The translations under genes and the position numbers were made by a program. From positions 1 through 64,000 of the forward strand of contig JAWXUL010000009.1 of the NCBI GenBank assembly GCA_044432725.1: a stretch of 64,000 nucleotides of DNA, read 5' to 3'. Each line of letters opens with the position of its first letter. Within the stretch, counting starts at the first letter, position 1. The notes beneath the pieces are model-generated. The model saw only the letters and a program-made list of their open reading frames with translations, had not been told where the DNA came from and searched no databases. Positions 34,235-43,197 of the stretch are shown one piece after another. The stretch is from JAWXUK01 sp044432725. GTDB lineage: Bacteria > Bacillota > Clostridia > Oscillospirales > Oscillospiraceae.

Positions 34235-36235
34235 TTAAGAAAGGACTCTTTCTTCTGGTACATCTGTTGGTACATAGTTCCCACGAACAATCTCGCCCAC
34301 GGTAGTTCGACCAATCTCGACACCTAATCTTTCTTTTAAGACCTGTGAAATTCGCACGTATGAAACACCTGTTTCACGAAGCTTCATCACCATACGTACT
34401 GTTTCTTGTGTGGCAACTCGTTTTCTGCCAGCATTTCTACTATTACGACGGACAGCGCTCTCTTCCACGAACTCAGAAACCACAGCCACTTGCAGTTGCA
34501 GTTTGTTTTCTGCTTCTTGTAATTCCTTGACAATTTCTTCCATTTGGCCATCTTTTGCCAGTAAATTGTTTTGGGCACGTTCGATGTTCTCTTCTGCAGC
34601 GTCAAGCTGTGCATGGGCTGTTTCAAGCTCTTCTTGGCTTTGTAGCAAGGCTCTTCTGCCTTCATAAAGCTGTTCTTCCAAGTCTTTGATCTTATCATCA
34701 GCGTCTTGTAATTTACCAGCAAATTTTTGTAGCACATCTTCAATTTCTTCAATTTTCTTATGAGAAACTGCCAGATCACTTTGCAATATTTTATTTTGGC
34801 TTTCTGTTTCAGCCGTTTTCAGATAAGCATCATTGACCTTTTGCCCAGAACCAGAAAGTTGCTCTTGGGTTGCCCTCAGTTCGCCCTCTGTGATTTGACG
34901 GAGTTCTTCTGCTTTACGGAATTTTTCTTGTGTCTCTTCCACTTGCTCTGCCAAAGCTTGGACTTTTTCCCTAGAATCAGAAACCATGGTTTCGCTCTCT
35001 ACAAGCTCTTTTTTCACTTTGTCCAGTTCCACTTGTGCTGTGGAAAGTTCTTCTTGACATTGATCCAATTTTTGTTTCATGTCAGCTTGTACTGTTTCTA
35101 TCTCTTCTTGGCTTTGTTGTTGATGCTCTGTCAGTTCTTTTTTCAGACTTTCAGCTTCTTCTTGGCTTTGGCTTAGTTGTTCTGTGACCTCTGCTTGGGC
35201 TTTGACAAACTTCTCTTCTGCTTCTTCTTGGGTTTTCGCCAACAAGGCAGCAACCTCTTCCTGTGCTTTTTGGAATTTCGCTTCTGCTTCTTCTTGGCTT
35301 TGGCTTAGTTTCTCAGAAGCTTCTTCCTGTGCTTTCACAAACTTTTCTTCTGATTCTTCTTGGCTTTGGTTAAACTTTTCAGAAGCTTCTTCCTGTGCTT
35401 TTTGGAATTTTTCTTCCGCTTCTTCTTGAACCTTGCTTAGCTTTGCCTCTGATTCCTCTTGAAGCTGGCTTAGTTTGGCATCAGCTTCCTCTTGCACTTG
35501 GCTCAATTTAGCATCGGCTTCCTCTTGCACTTGGCTCAGCTTGGCATCAGCTTCCTCTTGAGTTTTGGCAAGCTTATCCATCAGTTCCCCTTGCGCCATG
35601 GAGGAACTTCCTTCCAATAGAGCAATCTGAGCTTCCAAAGCTTCGATTCTATCCTGTGCTTCTTTCAGTTTTCCTAAGTACTCAGCGATTTCTTCTTCAC
35701 GCTTACTTAGTTTATCTTCTGTATCATCTAAATAAGAAAGAGTACTTGCCAAAGTACTTTCAGAATTTTCTAAAAGTTCCTTGCTCTCTGTCACATCCTT
35801 CTGGCAGACGGACATTTTTTCTTGCATCTCTGTCATGGCAGAACGCAATTCGCTATCGCTTGCTTCAATGGAAACAAGTTTTTCCTCTGCTACAGCAAGG
35901 GCAAGTTCTAAGCTGTGCTTTTCTTCTGCCAAAGAAATCAGCTTTTCTTTCACTTCAGAAAGCTCTGTCTCCACAGTGCCTAGGGCAGACTCTGTTTCAG
36001 ATATTTTTTCTTTGGCTTCTTCTATTTCACCTTGTAGCTCTGCCACCAAGGCTTCGTTTGCCTCTGCCTCTTGAAGCTTATCTTGCAAAGAGTCCAATTC
36101 TTGGACGCTTTCCTCGTATTTTTCTTTTAGTTCCTTTTTCTCACCCAACAATTTAATGATGGATTTATTAGAAACTTCATTGGTTGCCTGTTCTTTTCTC
36201 AGCTCTATCTGTAATTCGTCAAAGGACATTTCCAT
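34235..36235 (-). CDS. Long coiled-coil protein with eleven-residue repeats and C-terminal helix-turn-helix
   Basis: 666 residues, not a family I can name. No signal peptide or membrane segment. Residues ~5-600 are almost continuous coiled coil, very rich in Glu, Lys, Gln and Ala. Residues 219-361 are 13 back-to-back 11-residue repeats of the form (A/S)(D/E)xK(L/F)SQ(V/S)QEE, indicating a right-handed or straight hendecad coil. Residues 606-650 leave the coil and resemble a Hin/resolvase-type HTH (TQETVRMVMKLRETGVSYVR, then ISQVLKERLGVEIGRTTV). A conserved-looking N-terminal cap (MSFDELQIELRKEQ) precedes the coil. Own promoter and strong terminator. A DNA-tethering or nucleoid-organising protein is plausible but unproven. 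Confidence 0.85.
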   Translation of the reverse strand: MEMSFDELQIELRKEQATNEVSNKSIIKLLGEKKELKEKYEESVQELDSLQDKLQEAEANEALVAELQGEIEEAKEKISETESALGTVETELSEVKEKLISLAEEKHSLELALAVAEEKLVSIEASDSELRSAMTEMQEKMSVCQKDVTESKELLENSESTLASTLSYLDDTEDKLSKREEEIAEYLGKLKEAQDRIEALEAQIALLEGSSSMAQGELMDKLAKTQEEADAKLSQVQEEADAKLSQVQEEADAKLSQLQEESEAKLSKVQEEAEEKFQKAQEEASEKFNQSQEESEEKFVKAQEEASEKLSQSQEEAEAKFQKAQEEVAALLAKTQEEAEEKFVKAQAEVTEQLSQSQEEAESLKKELTEHQQQSQEEIETVQADMKQKLDQCQEELSTAQVELDKVKKELVESETMVSDSREKVQALAEQVEETQEKFRKAEELRQITEGELRATQEQLSGSGQKVNDAYLKTAETESQNKILQSDLAVSHKKIEEIEDVLQKFAGKLQDADDKIKDLEEQLYEGRRALLQSQEELETAHAQLDAAEENIERAQNNLLAKDGQMEEIVKELQEAENKLQLQVAVVSEFVEESAVRRNSRNAGRKRVATQETVRMVMKLRETGVSYVRISQVLKERLGVEIGRTTVGEIVRGNYVPTDVPEERVLS
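35153..35581 (-). repeat. 33-bp tandem repeats encoding 11-residue units
   Basis: Thirteen consecutive 33-bp units inside the coiled-coil gene. Some adjacent copies are nearly identical at DNA level (the AKLSQVQEEAD units near 35460-35560), which suggests recent expansion. Confidence 0.85.
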
Positions 36236-36269
36236 GTGCTCACCACTCTCTTGAAAAGATATTATTTCT

Positions 36270-36298
36270 ATTCTACCCTAAAATCCTATTTTTGTCAA
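36270..36298 (-). promoter_or_regulatory. Promoter of the coiled-coil gene
   Basis: Minus strand TTGACA (36293-36298), 17-bp spacer, TAGAAT (36270-36275), about 35 bp ahead of the start codon. Confidence 0.75.
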
Positions 36299-36462
36299 CG
36301 GTAATTTCAAATTTTGTCAAAGTATATGAAAAGCCATTTTTTAAACTTCACATTTAAAACAAAGCCTCAGTGGTCAGGTCAAGATTTTTTTGGAAAAAGG
36401 AGGAGAAAGGATTCCCTTTTTACCTCTCTGATAAGAGTCACCCCTTTACAACAAAAGAAAAC

Positions 36463-37164
36463 TTAACTCCCTAAATACGCCTTTTTCACGTCTTCGTTCA
36501 CGGATAGTTCAGCCCCTGTCCCTGTAAGGACTATTTTTCCTGTTTCCAAAACATAAGCACGGTTGGCAATAGATAATGCCATCTTAGCATTTTGTTCCAC
36601 CAACAAAATAGTGGTTCCATTTTTGTGCAATTCAAGAATAATTTGAAAAATCTGCTCAATCAAAAGAGGGGCAAGCCCCATAGAAGGCTCGTCCAACATC
36701 AGCAGTTTAGGGCGAGACATCAAAGCACGTCCCATGGCAAGCATTTGTTGCTCTCCTCCTGACAAGGTGCCAGCGACTTGTTTTTTTCTTTCTGCCAAAC
36801 GAGGGAACTGGGCATAGACTTCCTCTCGCCATTGGTTCACTTCACTACCCTTTTGAGTATAAGCACCCATCTCCAAGTTTTCTTCCACACTCATTTGCTG
36901 AAAAATCCGTCTGCCCTCTGGCACGTGGGCAAGCCCACGTTGCACAATTTTATGTGGTGCCATCCCTGATATTTTCTCTTCTAAAAAAGTCATGTTTCCC
37001 GTTTTGCTAGAAAGCAAACCAGACACCGTTTGAAGGACTGTGGATTTTCCTGCCCCATTGGCACCAATCAAAGTGACAATCTCTCCCTGTTCCACGGAAA
37101 AAGAAATCCCCTTCACTGCATGAATGGCGCCGTAATATACGTTCATATCATTGACTTCTAACAC
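36463..37164 (-). CDS. livF: Branched-chain amino-acid ABC transporter ATPase LivF
   Basis: 233 residues. Walker A GANGAGKST (about residues 34-42), signature LSGGEQQMLAMGRAL, Walker B LLMLDEPSMGL and the switch His after ILLVEQN. Small LivF type. Overlaps livG by 7 bp. Pairs with LivG to power import of Leu/Ile/Val or related compounds. Confidence 0.95.
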   Translation of the reverse strand: MLEVNDMNVYYGAIHAVKGISFSVEQGEIVTLIGANGAGKSTVLQTVSGLLSSKTGNMTFLEEKISGMAPHKIVQRGLAHVPEGRRIFQQMSVEENLEMGAYTQKGSEVNQWREEVYAQFPRLAERKKQVAGTLSGGEQQMLAMGRALMSRPKLLMLDEPSMGLAPLLIEQIFQIILELHKNGTTILLVEQNAKMALSIANRAYVLETGKIVLTGTGAELSVNEDVKKAYLGS

Positions 37165-38009
37165 GACTCTTCCTCCTTTTCAGCACCCAGATAGGCTCGC
37201 ACCACTTCAGGGTTTGATTGAATCTCCGAAGGGGTTCCCTTGGCAATAATTTCTCCAAAATTCAACACGCAAATCCCCTCGCAAATCCCCATGACAAGAC
37301 TCATATCATGCTCAATGAGCATCACAGCAATTTGGAAAGTATCACGGATTTTCACAATATTCTCCATCAATTCCCCTGTTTCAGAAGGATTCATCCCCGC
37401 TGCTGGTTCATCTAGTAACAGCAATGCTGGATTTGTGGCGAGCGCCCTGACAATTTCAAGACGTCGTTGCGCCCCATACGGCAAGGAGCCAGCAGGGGTA
37501 GAGGCAAGGTCTTCCATTTGAAAAATAGACAATAACTCCAAGGCACGTTCTGTTGCTTCTTTTTCTATTTTCCAATACTTGGGCAAACGGAAAATAGTGG
37601 TACCCAAACCATAGTTCAAGCTATTGTGTAACCCTACCTTTACATTATCAATGACAGATAGTTTATGAAAAAGACGAATATTTTGAAAGGTTCGTGCCAC
37701 CCCATTTTGATTCACTTGGGTGGTGTTCATCCCATGGGTGTCTTTCCCATCTAACATAATGCTACCACGTGTGGGCTGATATACCTTGGTCAACAGATTA
37801 AAAACTGTGGTTTTCCCAGCTCCATTAGGACCAATCAGCCCAGCAATCTCTGTGCGACCCACTGCAATATTGAACTCTTTCACAGCAGACAGCCCACCAA
37901 AATCAATGCCCAAATGATTACATTCTAAAATGGGACTCTTGTCCATATCTGATTCTTTTAATAAATTCTTACTTGGTTGGGGGTGAAGCTTCACTTCTTC
38001 TTTTTTCAT
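37158..38009 (-). CDS. livG: Branched-chain amino-acid ABC transporter ATPase LivG
   Basis: 283 residues. Walker A GPNGAGKTT, LivG-type insert with NGVARTFQNIRLF, degenerate signature LPYGAQRRLEIVRAL, Walker B LLLLDEPAAGMNPSE. The ~22-residue N-terminal leader (KLHPQPSKNLLKESD) is unusual; an internal Met at residue 22 could be the true start, but the first ATG overlaps livM by 4 bp and has GGAGAGGGGGAAGG before it. Confidence 0.94.
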   Translation of the reverse strand: MKKEEVKLHPQPSKNLLKESDMDKSPILECNHLGIDFGGLSAVKEFNIAVGRTEIAGLIGPNGAGKTTVFNLLTKVYQPTRGSIMLDGKDTHGMNTTQVNQNGVARTFQNIRLFHKLSVIDNVKVGLHNSLNYGLGTTIFRLPKYWKIEKEATERALELLSIFQMEDLASTPAGSLPYGAQRRLEIVRALATNPALLLLDEPAAGMNPSETGELMENIVKIRDTFQIAVMLIEHDMSLVMGICEGICVLNFGEIIAKGTPSEIQSNPEVVRAYLGAEKEEESC

Positions 38010-39052
38010 GTCCCTTCCCCCTCTCCTTTAGTCTTTTTTTTCTTGGAAAAAAACAGCCACTCTAAAGTGCGATACATGGAAAACTCGTAATTCCCCAGCA
38101 GCCCCTTGGGGCGAAAATTCATCATCAATAGCAAAACAATGGAATAAACCACCATGCGATAATCAGAGAACACCAACAGCATTTGTGGCAGTGCTGTTAG
38201 CACTGTGGCAGAAATCACAGACCCCACCAAAGAACCCATTCCACCAAGAACCACCATCACCAAAATTTCAATAGACTTCATAAATCCAAAGCTTGTAGGT
38301 TGCAAAGACCCTACATACCCCGCATACAAAGCCCCGGCAATGCCAGCAAAAAAAGCTGAAAAGGCAAAGGCAAGAACCTTGTAATAAGTGGTGGAAATAC
38401 CACAACTCTCTGTTGCAATTTCATTTTCTCGGATGGCAAGAATGGCTCGCCCTTGCCGTGATTGCATCACCATGTGAATCATGGTAATGGTAAAAATCAC
38501 CGAAAGAAGCACCACCATCACAGAAGAAAATTGAGGGATTCTCTTTAAACCAGAAGCCCCTCCTGTCAGTTCAAAATCCAACACACCATCAATATTTTGC
38601 AAAATCACTCGAATAATCTCGCCAAAGCCTAGGGTAATAATGGCAAGATAATCCCCTCGCAATCGAAGGGCGGGAATCCCGATTAACACCCCTACAATCC
38701 CCGCCACTACCCCAGCAAGAAGCAAAGCAGAAATAATATAAGGTGTGGCTGAGAGCATATCCCCACTGGACAGATGCTCTGAAATAGGGGTTTTCTTCAG
38801 ATAAATCCCAGCTGTATAAGCGCCCACAGCCATAAATCCCGCATGTCCCAAAGGAAGCTGTCCCAAATAACCTGTGGCAACATTCAGTGACACAGCAAGG
38901 ATTACATTGATGCCACAAAGCATCAAAATAGTCAGGGTATATCCCTTGACCAAGCCAAATGACACAATACAATAAGTGCCAAGAATAATCAAAAGCACCA
39001 CAACGATATTAATGGCATAACCTGTTTTTACCGAAATTTTACGCTCTTCCAT
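38006..39052 (-). CDS. livM: Branched-chain amino-acid ABC transporter permease LivM
   Basis: 348 residues, about 8-9 membrane helices. Start at 39052 (MEERKISVKTGYAINIVV) fits the family N-terminus and lies 2 bp after livH; a frame extending to 39148 runs inside livH and is rejected. EAA-like loop near ALRLRGDYLAIITLGFGEI is the ATPase contact typical of LivM. Confidence 0.94.
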   Translation of the reverse strand: MEERKISVKTGYAINIVVVLLIILGTYCIVSFGLVKGYTLTILMLCGINVILAVSLNVATGYLGQLPLGHAGFMAVGAYTAGIYLKKTPISEHLSSGDMLSATPYIISALLLAGVVAGIVGVLIGIPALRLRGDYLAIITLGFGEIIRVILQNIDGVLDFELTGGASGLKRIPQFSSVMVVLLSVIFTITMIHMVMQSRQGRAILAIRENEIATESCGISTTYYKVLAFAFSAFFAGIAGALYAGYVGSLQPTSFGFMKSIEILVMVVLGGMGSLVGSVISATVLTALPQMLLVFSDYRMVVYSIVLLLMMNFRPKGLLGNYEFSMYRTLEWLFFSKKKKTKGEGEGT

Positions 39053-39054
39053 TC

Positions 39055-39942
39055 TTACACCTTCTCTACAATCTTTTTCCCCATAAATCCTGTGGGACGT
39101 AAAATCAATACCACAATCAAAATAGCAAAAACCACGCCATCTTTCCACTGAGAAAGCCCCATTGCTGTCACCAAAGATTCAGCGATCCCAATGGCAAAGC
39201 CTCCAAGCATGGCACCTGGGATAGAGCCAATCCCTCCCAGCACAGCTGCCACAAAAGCCTTTAAACCAAGCATAGACCCCATAAAAGGTCCTACTTGTGG
39301 ATAGGCACAAAGATACAAAATCGCCCCAATCCCTGCCAGAGCAGAGCCAATGGCAAAGGTAAAGGAAATCACACTATTCACATTGATGCCCATCAGTTGC
39401 GCTGCCCCCATGTCTTCAGACACAGCACGCATGGCTTTCCCCATCTTTGTTTTTTGAACCAAAAATGTCAGAATCGCCATGTAAATCAAGGCAGTCACAA
39501 TGGTTACGATTGCAGTAAAACTCAAACGGACATCCCCAATTTGTATGCTTGGTCCAGTCAAAAAAGTAGGCACCACTTGGGAGTTTGCTCCAAAGACCAA
39601 CTGTGCCCCGTTCTCCAGAAAAAAACTAACCCCGATCGCCGTAATCAAAAGAGAAAGGCGAGGAGCTTTTCGCAAGGGGCGATAAGCAATTCGCTCAATC
39701 AACACGCCCAATGCAGTGCTGACCAAAATAGAAAAAATGATACAAACAGCCACTGGAAGCTCCCATTTCACCAAAGAATACCAAGCCGCATAAGCCCCCA
39801 CCATGATAATATCACCATGGGCAAAGTTAAGTAGTAATATAATGCCATAAACCATGCTATAACCCAAAGCAACCAAAGCATAAATCGACCCTGATTGCAG
39901 ACCATTCACAAGTTGGCTCAATAATGTAGAGAAAAAATCCAT
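39055..39942 (-). CDS. livH: Branched-chain amino-acid ABC transporter permease LivH
   Basis: 295 residues, about eight membrane helices. Family features: LVNGLQSGSIYALVALGYSMVYG start, NFAHGDIIMVGAY and GAAQLMGINVN. GGGGAGATAAA precedes the ATG. Together with LivM it forms the membrane channel. Confidence 0.95.
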   Translation of the reverse strand: MDFFSTLLSQLVNGLQSGSIYALVALGYSMVYGIILLLNFAHGDIIMVGAYAAWYSLVKWELPVAVCIIFSILVSTALGVLIERIAYRPLRKAPRLSLLITAIGVSFFLENGAQLVFGANSQVVPTFLTGPSIQIGDVRLSFTAIVTIVTALIYMAILTFLVQKTKMGKAMRAVSEDMGAAQLMGINVNSVISFTFAIGSALAGIGAILYLCAYPQVGPFMGSMLGLKAFVAAVLGGIGSIPGAMLGGFAIGIAESLVTAMGLSQWKDGVVFAILIVVLILRPTGFMGKKIVEKV

Positions 39943-40016
39943 TTTATCTCCCCTTTCTTTTTCGAGAAACCCTTTCCCAAACCTTACGTCCGAGAAAGAG
40001 CCTCCCCTTATGTAAG

Positions 40017-40044
40017 CCCCCTCCGTCTAAAAAAATAGAGGGGG
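40017..40044 (-). other. Hairpin between livK and livH
   Basis: CCCCCTC/GAGGGGG stem with a 14-base A-rich loop in the 145-bp livK-livH gap, without a T-run after it on the minus strand. Such hairpins often protect the binding-protein message or let it accumulate over permease message. Confidence 0.5.
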
Positions 40045-40087
40045 ACATCTGATGATTCAGGGGATCCCTGACCATTCAGAGTGATAC

Positions 40088-41314
40088 TTAATATTGTTCT
40101 GTAAAGACTTCTTCTCCACCTGTCACAACCATAATAGAGGCTGTTTTGATGGGGTCGTTATTTTCATCAAACTCAAAAGAACCTGTCAAACCTTCCAAGC
40201 CACTTGTGGCTGACATAGCAGCAATCACTGCTTCTTTGTAGGCATCGCTGCCAGTTTCCAGACCTGCTTCTTCTGCTACAATCAAAGCTTCCACAAGAAT
40301 GAGAGCAGCATCATAGCCCAATGCTTCGAACATACCGATTTCAATGTCATCTCCGTATTTTGCTTTCATGTTAGCTTCAAAATCAGCATCTCCACTAAAA
40401 CCAGAACAGAAAGCAGAACCTTCTAAGTCTTCTGCAGAAGCATAGTTTTTCACCCCAGCCCAGCCATCGCCACCTAGGAAAGTAGATTCAATCCCCAGTT
40501 GTCTTGCTTGTGTGACAATCAAGCCCACATCTGAATAATAGTTTGGTGCAAAAATAACATCAGGGCTTTGTCCGGCGATTGTGGTCAGTTGTGATTGGAA
40601 TGCCACATCTCCTGTTGCATAACCTTCTGAAGCCACCACTGTAATCCCAAGGATTTCACATTGTGCCACAAAAGCGTCCTTCAAACCAGAAGCATAATCG
40701 TCACCGTTGTCATAAATCACAGCTGCTGTGGTAGCGCCCAATTTATCCATTGCATATTCTGCCATTTTCACACCTTGGAAAGCGTCAGTAAAGCAAGAAC
40801 GGAATACATTGGTGCGAACCTCCCCTGTGTCATCCATCACTGTCACAGCGGGAGAAGTAGCTGATGCTGTGATTTGTGGCATATTTGCTGCATAAGTAGC
40901 ATCAGCCAATACAAGAGTGGCACCTGTCAACACAGAACCAACAATGGCTGTAGCGCCATCTCCAACCAAACGGTCGAAGAGCATAGGGATTTCTTGTGGG
41001 TCTCCCTTATCGTCATACTGCTTGACAGAGATTGTTTTGCCGTTGATTCCCCCTGCAGCATTGATTTCGTCAAAATAGAAATTTGCCCCATTGCTCACTG
41101 CAATGCCGTACTGTGCTGCAGAGCCAGAAGTATTTGCAATCAAGCCTACCACAATTTCTCCACCTGATTCGTTTGTGCCTTCTTCGCCACCAGAGGCAGA
41201 CTCAGAGCCTCCTGTTGCTCCTGTGCCACCTGTGCTTGTGTCCTCTGCACTACAGCCACCCAAAAGCCCTAAACACAGTGCTCCTGTCAGTGCCATTGCC
41301 CAAAAACGTTTCAT
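40088..41314 (-). CDS. livK: Branched-chain amino-acid-binding lipoprotein LivK
   Basis: 408 residues. Lipoprotein signal peptide with lipobox LGGC (Cys about residue 21) followed by a Ser/Thr/Gly-rich linker. Periplasmic-binding-protein type I fold (IVVGLIANTSGSAAQYG; GINGKTISVKQYDDKGDP). Start at 41314 chosen because GGAGG lies 8 bp upstream; two in-frame Mets precede it. First gene of livKHMGF, own promoter. Lipidation would need lgt and LspA, the latter at the window start. Confidence 0.94.
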   Translation of the reverse strand: MKRFWAMALTGALCLGLLGGCSAEDTSTGGTGATGGSESASGGEEGTNESGGEIVVGLIANTSGSAAQYGIAVSNGANFYFDEINAAGGINGKTISVKQYDDKGDPQEIPMLFDRLVGDGATAIVGSVLTGATLVLADATYAANMPQITASATSPAVTVMDDTGEVRTNVFRSCFTDAFQGVKMAEYAMDKLGATTAAVIYDNGDDYASGLKDAFVAQCEILGITVVASEGYATGDVAFQSQLTTIAGQSPDVIFAPNYYSDVGLIVTQARQLGIESTFLGGDGWAGVKNYASAEDLEGSAFCSGFSGDADFEANMKAKYGDDIEIGMFEALGYDAALILVEALIVAEEAGLETGSDAYKEAVIAAMSATSGLEGLTGSFEFDENNDPIKTASIMVVTGGEEVFTEQY

Positions 41315-41462
41315 TTTCATTTCCTCCATTTAAATAAAAAAATTTTTTGCTATTCCCCTATCAAATCAGCTTTCTTTTTTTGCAAGTCAAAAAGAGACAT
41401 CTTGCGAAAAAGAATCTTAAAAACCGAGAAATTTCAAAGGGGACTTCACAAAATACAACTTA

Positions 41463-41491
41463 ATGATATCACAGCTTGCAATATATGTCAA
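41463..41491 (-). promoter_or_regulatory. Promoter of the liv operon
   Basis: Minus strand TTGACA (41486-41491), 17-bp spacer, TATCAT (41463-41468). It leaves a leader of about 140 bases to livK; no known riboswitch was recognised in it. Confidence 0.75.
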
Positions 41492-41551
41492 GTTTTTTCT
41501 TTTTAAATTTTCCATCCAAGGAAGACATGAAACCCATGATAAAAAAGGCTT

Positions 41552-41581
41552 ACACCCTTCCCCTCCTTTCTACATACACTG
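41552..41581 (+). promoter_or_regulatory. Candidate sigma-K promoter of dpaAB
   Basis: ACAC (41552-41555) and CATACACTG (41573-41581) resemble the sigma-K pattern (AC at -35, CATAnnnTA at -10). spoVF genes are sigma-K-dependent in Bacillus, so this is expected but not certain. A bulged ACTGGTT/AACCAGT hairpin follows in the leader. Confidence 0.4.
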
Positions 41582-41664
41582 TCACAGTAAGAAAAGTATC
41601 CCTAACACTGGTTCCCTAGAAAATAGGAAACCAGTATGAATCAATCAAAGGAGGTAGATACCTT

Positions 41665-42576
41665 ATGTCCCAGAACAACCATGATACCTTTTGGATTTTA
41701 GGTGGAGATTTACGCAGTCATTGGCTGGCAAAACATCTCTTGGAAGAGGGGAAGGAAGTACATTGCTACGCCATTGACCCTTTATTACTCCCCAAAAATA
41801 ACCCGAAACTACATTGCCATGAAACTTTAGATTTTACAGAAAAGAAAGAAGATGCCCCTCCCATCATCCTCTTCCCTCTCCCCTTTCAAAACAAAGAAGG
41901 TAACCTTTACGCTCCCTTCCACAGTGCCACTGTGGCATTGTCAAAAATTTTCTCAAAAATCCCCTCTCACGCTAAAATCTTCGCTGGACAAGTGAAAGAA
42001 GAAGCAAAAGAACTTGCAAAAATATATCAACTTTCCATTGAAGATTTTTTTCTGCGAGAAGAGCTCGCCATTGCAAACGCTGTACCCACAGCCGAAGGAT
42101 GTATCCAAATCATCATGGAGCGACTGCCTATCACTCTACATGATGCAAGGGTCATGGTCCTTGGCTACGGAAAAGTGGCAACAGCCACAGCTTGGCGATT
42201 GGGTGTCCTTGGAGCAAGAGTCACCATCGCAGCCCGTAATGTAGCACAGCTAGAGCAAGCACGAGCCGATGGCTTCCACACAGAAAGACTGGGTAAGCTG
42301 ATTGGTGGTCTTTGTTGTTACAATGTCATTGTCAACACCATTCCCGCCCAAGTATTAGGCAGAGGAGAACTGGAAGACAGCGACGAAGACTGCTTGATCA
42401 TCGACCTTGCCAGTCTCCCCGGAGGAGTGGATTTCAAAGAAGCCGAAAAACTGCAACGCACCGTGGTGCAAGCATTGTCTCTCCCAGGGAAAGTAGCCCC
42501 CTCCACAGCAGGGCTGACCATCATGCGCAGCCTGTTTCATATGTTGGACGAGGAGAAAGAAGGTGCATTATTATGA
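41665..42576 (+). CDS. dpaA: Dipicolinate synthase subunit A
   Basis: 303 residues. Dipicolinic acid, which fills the spore core with Ca2+, is made from dihydrodipicolinate by DpaAB. Central Rossmann dinucleotide-binding motif VLGYGKVATATAWRLG (about 165-180) followed by VTIAARN. Strong AGGAGG precedes the ATG. Overlaps dpaB by 4 bp. Shows the organism is a spore-former with its own DPA synthase; several clostridial lineages lack dpaAB and use an Etf protein instead. Confidence 0.92.
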   Translation: MSQNNHDTFWILGGDLRSHWLAKHLLEEGKEVHCYAIDPLLLPKNNPKLHCHETLDFTEKKEDAPPIILFPLPFQNKEGNLYAPFHSATVALSKIFSKIPSHAKIFAGQVKEEAKELAKIYQLSIEDFFLREELAIANAVPTAEGCIQIIMERLPITLHDARVMVLGYGKVATATAWRLGVLGARVTIAARNVAQLEQARADGFHTERLGKLIGGLCCYNVIVNTIPAQVLGRGELEDSDEDCLIIDLASLPGGVDFKEAEKLQRTVVQALSLPGKVAPSTAGLTIMRSLFHMLDEEKEGALL

Positions 42577-43139
42577 AAAAAACCATCGGCTTCGCTCTTT
42601 GTGGTTCCTATTGCACCCACAAAAAAGCCTTAGAAAGTCTGGCACTCTTAGTGGAAGAATACCAAGTTGTGCCCATTGTTTCCCATGAAGTGGCGAAAAC
42701 GGATACACGCTTCGGGGAAGCACATCACTTAATGCACGAACTTTCTCGCCTGTGCGATCGAAAAGTGATCAGCACCATTCCCGAAGCAGAGCCCTTAGGT
42801 CCCCAAAAAATGTTAGACTTGCTTGTCATTGCCCCATGCACAGGGAACACCTTGGGAAAACTTGCCTGTGGCATTGCAGATACCCCAGTCACCCTTGGTG
42901 CAAAGGCACATCTTCGCAACGGCAACCCCCTTCTTATCGCCCCCTCTACCAATGATGGGCTCGCCGTTTCTGCTGTGAACATCGGACAGCTTTTGGGCAG
43001 ACGGCACGTCTATTTTGTTCCCTTTGGGCAAGATGACCCAGTGGAAAAACCAGATTCTCTGGTCTCTGACTTCAGCCGTCTCCCCCTTGCAGTGAAGGAA
43101 GCATTGGAAGGAAAACAAGTGCAACCAGTCCTCATATAG
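42573..43139 (+). CDS. dpaB: Dipicolinate synthase subunit B (flavoprotein)
   Basis: 188 residues from ATG at 42573 (MKKTIGFALCGSYCTHKKAL); a longer frame to 42312 lies inside dpaA and is rejected. Flavoprotein fold of the Dfp/PPCDC type, with APCTGNTLGKLACGI and PSTNDGLAVSAVNIGQLL. Acts with DpaA in the mother cell. Transcript ends in a strong terminator 6 bp after the stop. Confidence 0.92.
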   Translation: MKKTIGFALCGSYCTHKKALESLALLVEEYQVVPIVSHEVAKTDTRFGEAHHLMHELSRLCDRKVISTIPEAEPLGPQKMLDLLVIAPCTGNTLGKLACGIADTPVTLGAKAHLRNGNPLLIAPSTNDGLAVSAVNIGQLLGRRHVYFVPFGQDDPVEKPDSLVSDFSRLPLAVKEALEGKQVQPVLI

Positions 43140-43145
43140 GGAAAA

Positions 43146-43176
43146 CCCCTCCAGAAATTTTCTGGAGGGGCTTTTT
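43146..43176 (+). terminator. Terminator of dpaAB
   Basis: CCCCTCCAGAAA/TTTCTGGAGGGG perfect 12-bp stem followed by CTTTTTC. Confidence 0.9.
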
Positions 43177-43197
43177 CAGAATAACTCTGAAAGATAA

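Noticed and set aside
35153..35581. 33-bp repeats as a CRISPR array
   Set aside because: Units are contiguous, in frame and without spacers; they encode coiled coil.
38006..38009. 4-bp overlap of livG and livM as a frameshift
   Set aside because: Ordinary ATGA-type translational coupling; both proteins are intact.
41330..41462. Riboswitch or T-box upstream of livK
   Set aside because: No recognisable T-box specifier or antiterminator sequence; only a weak GCAAG/CTTGC hairpin.
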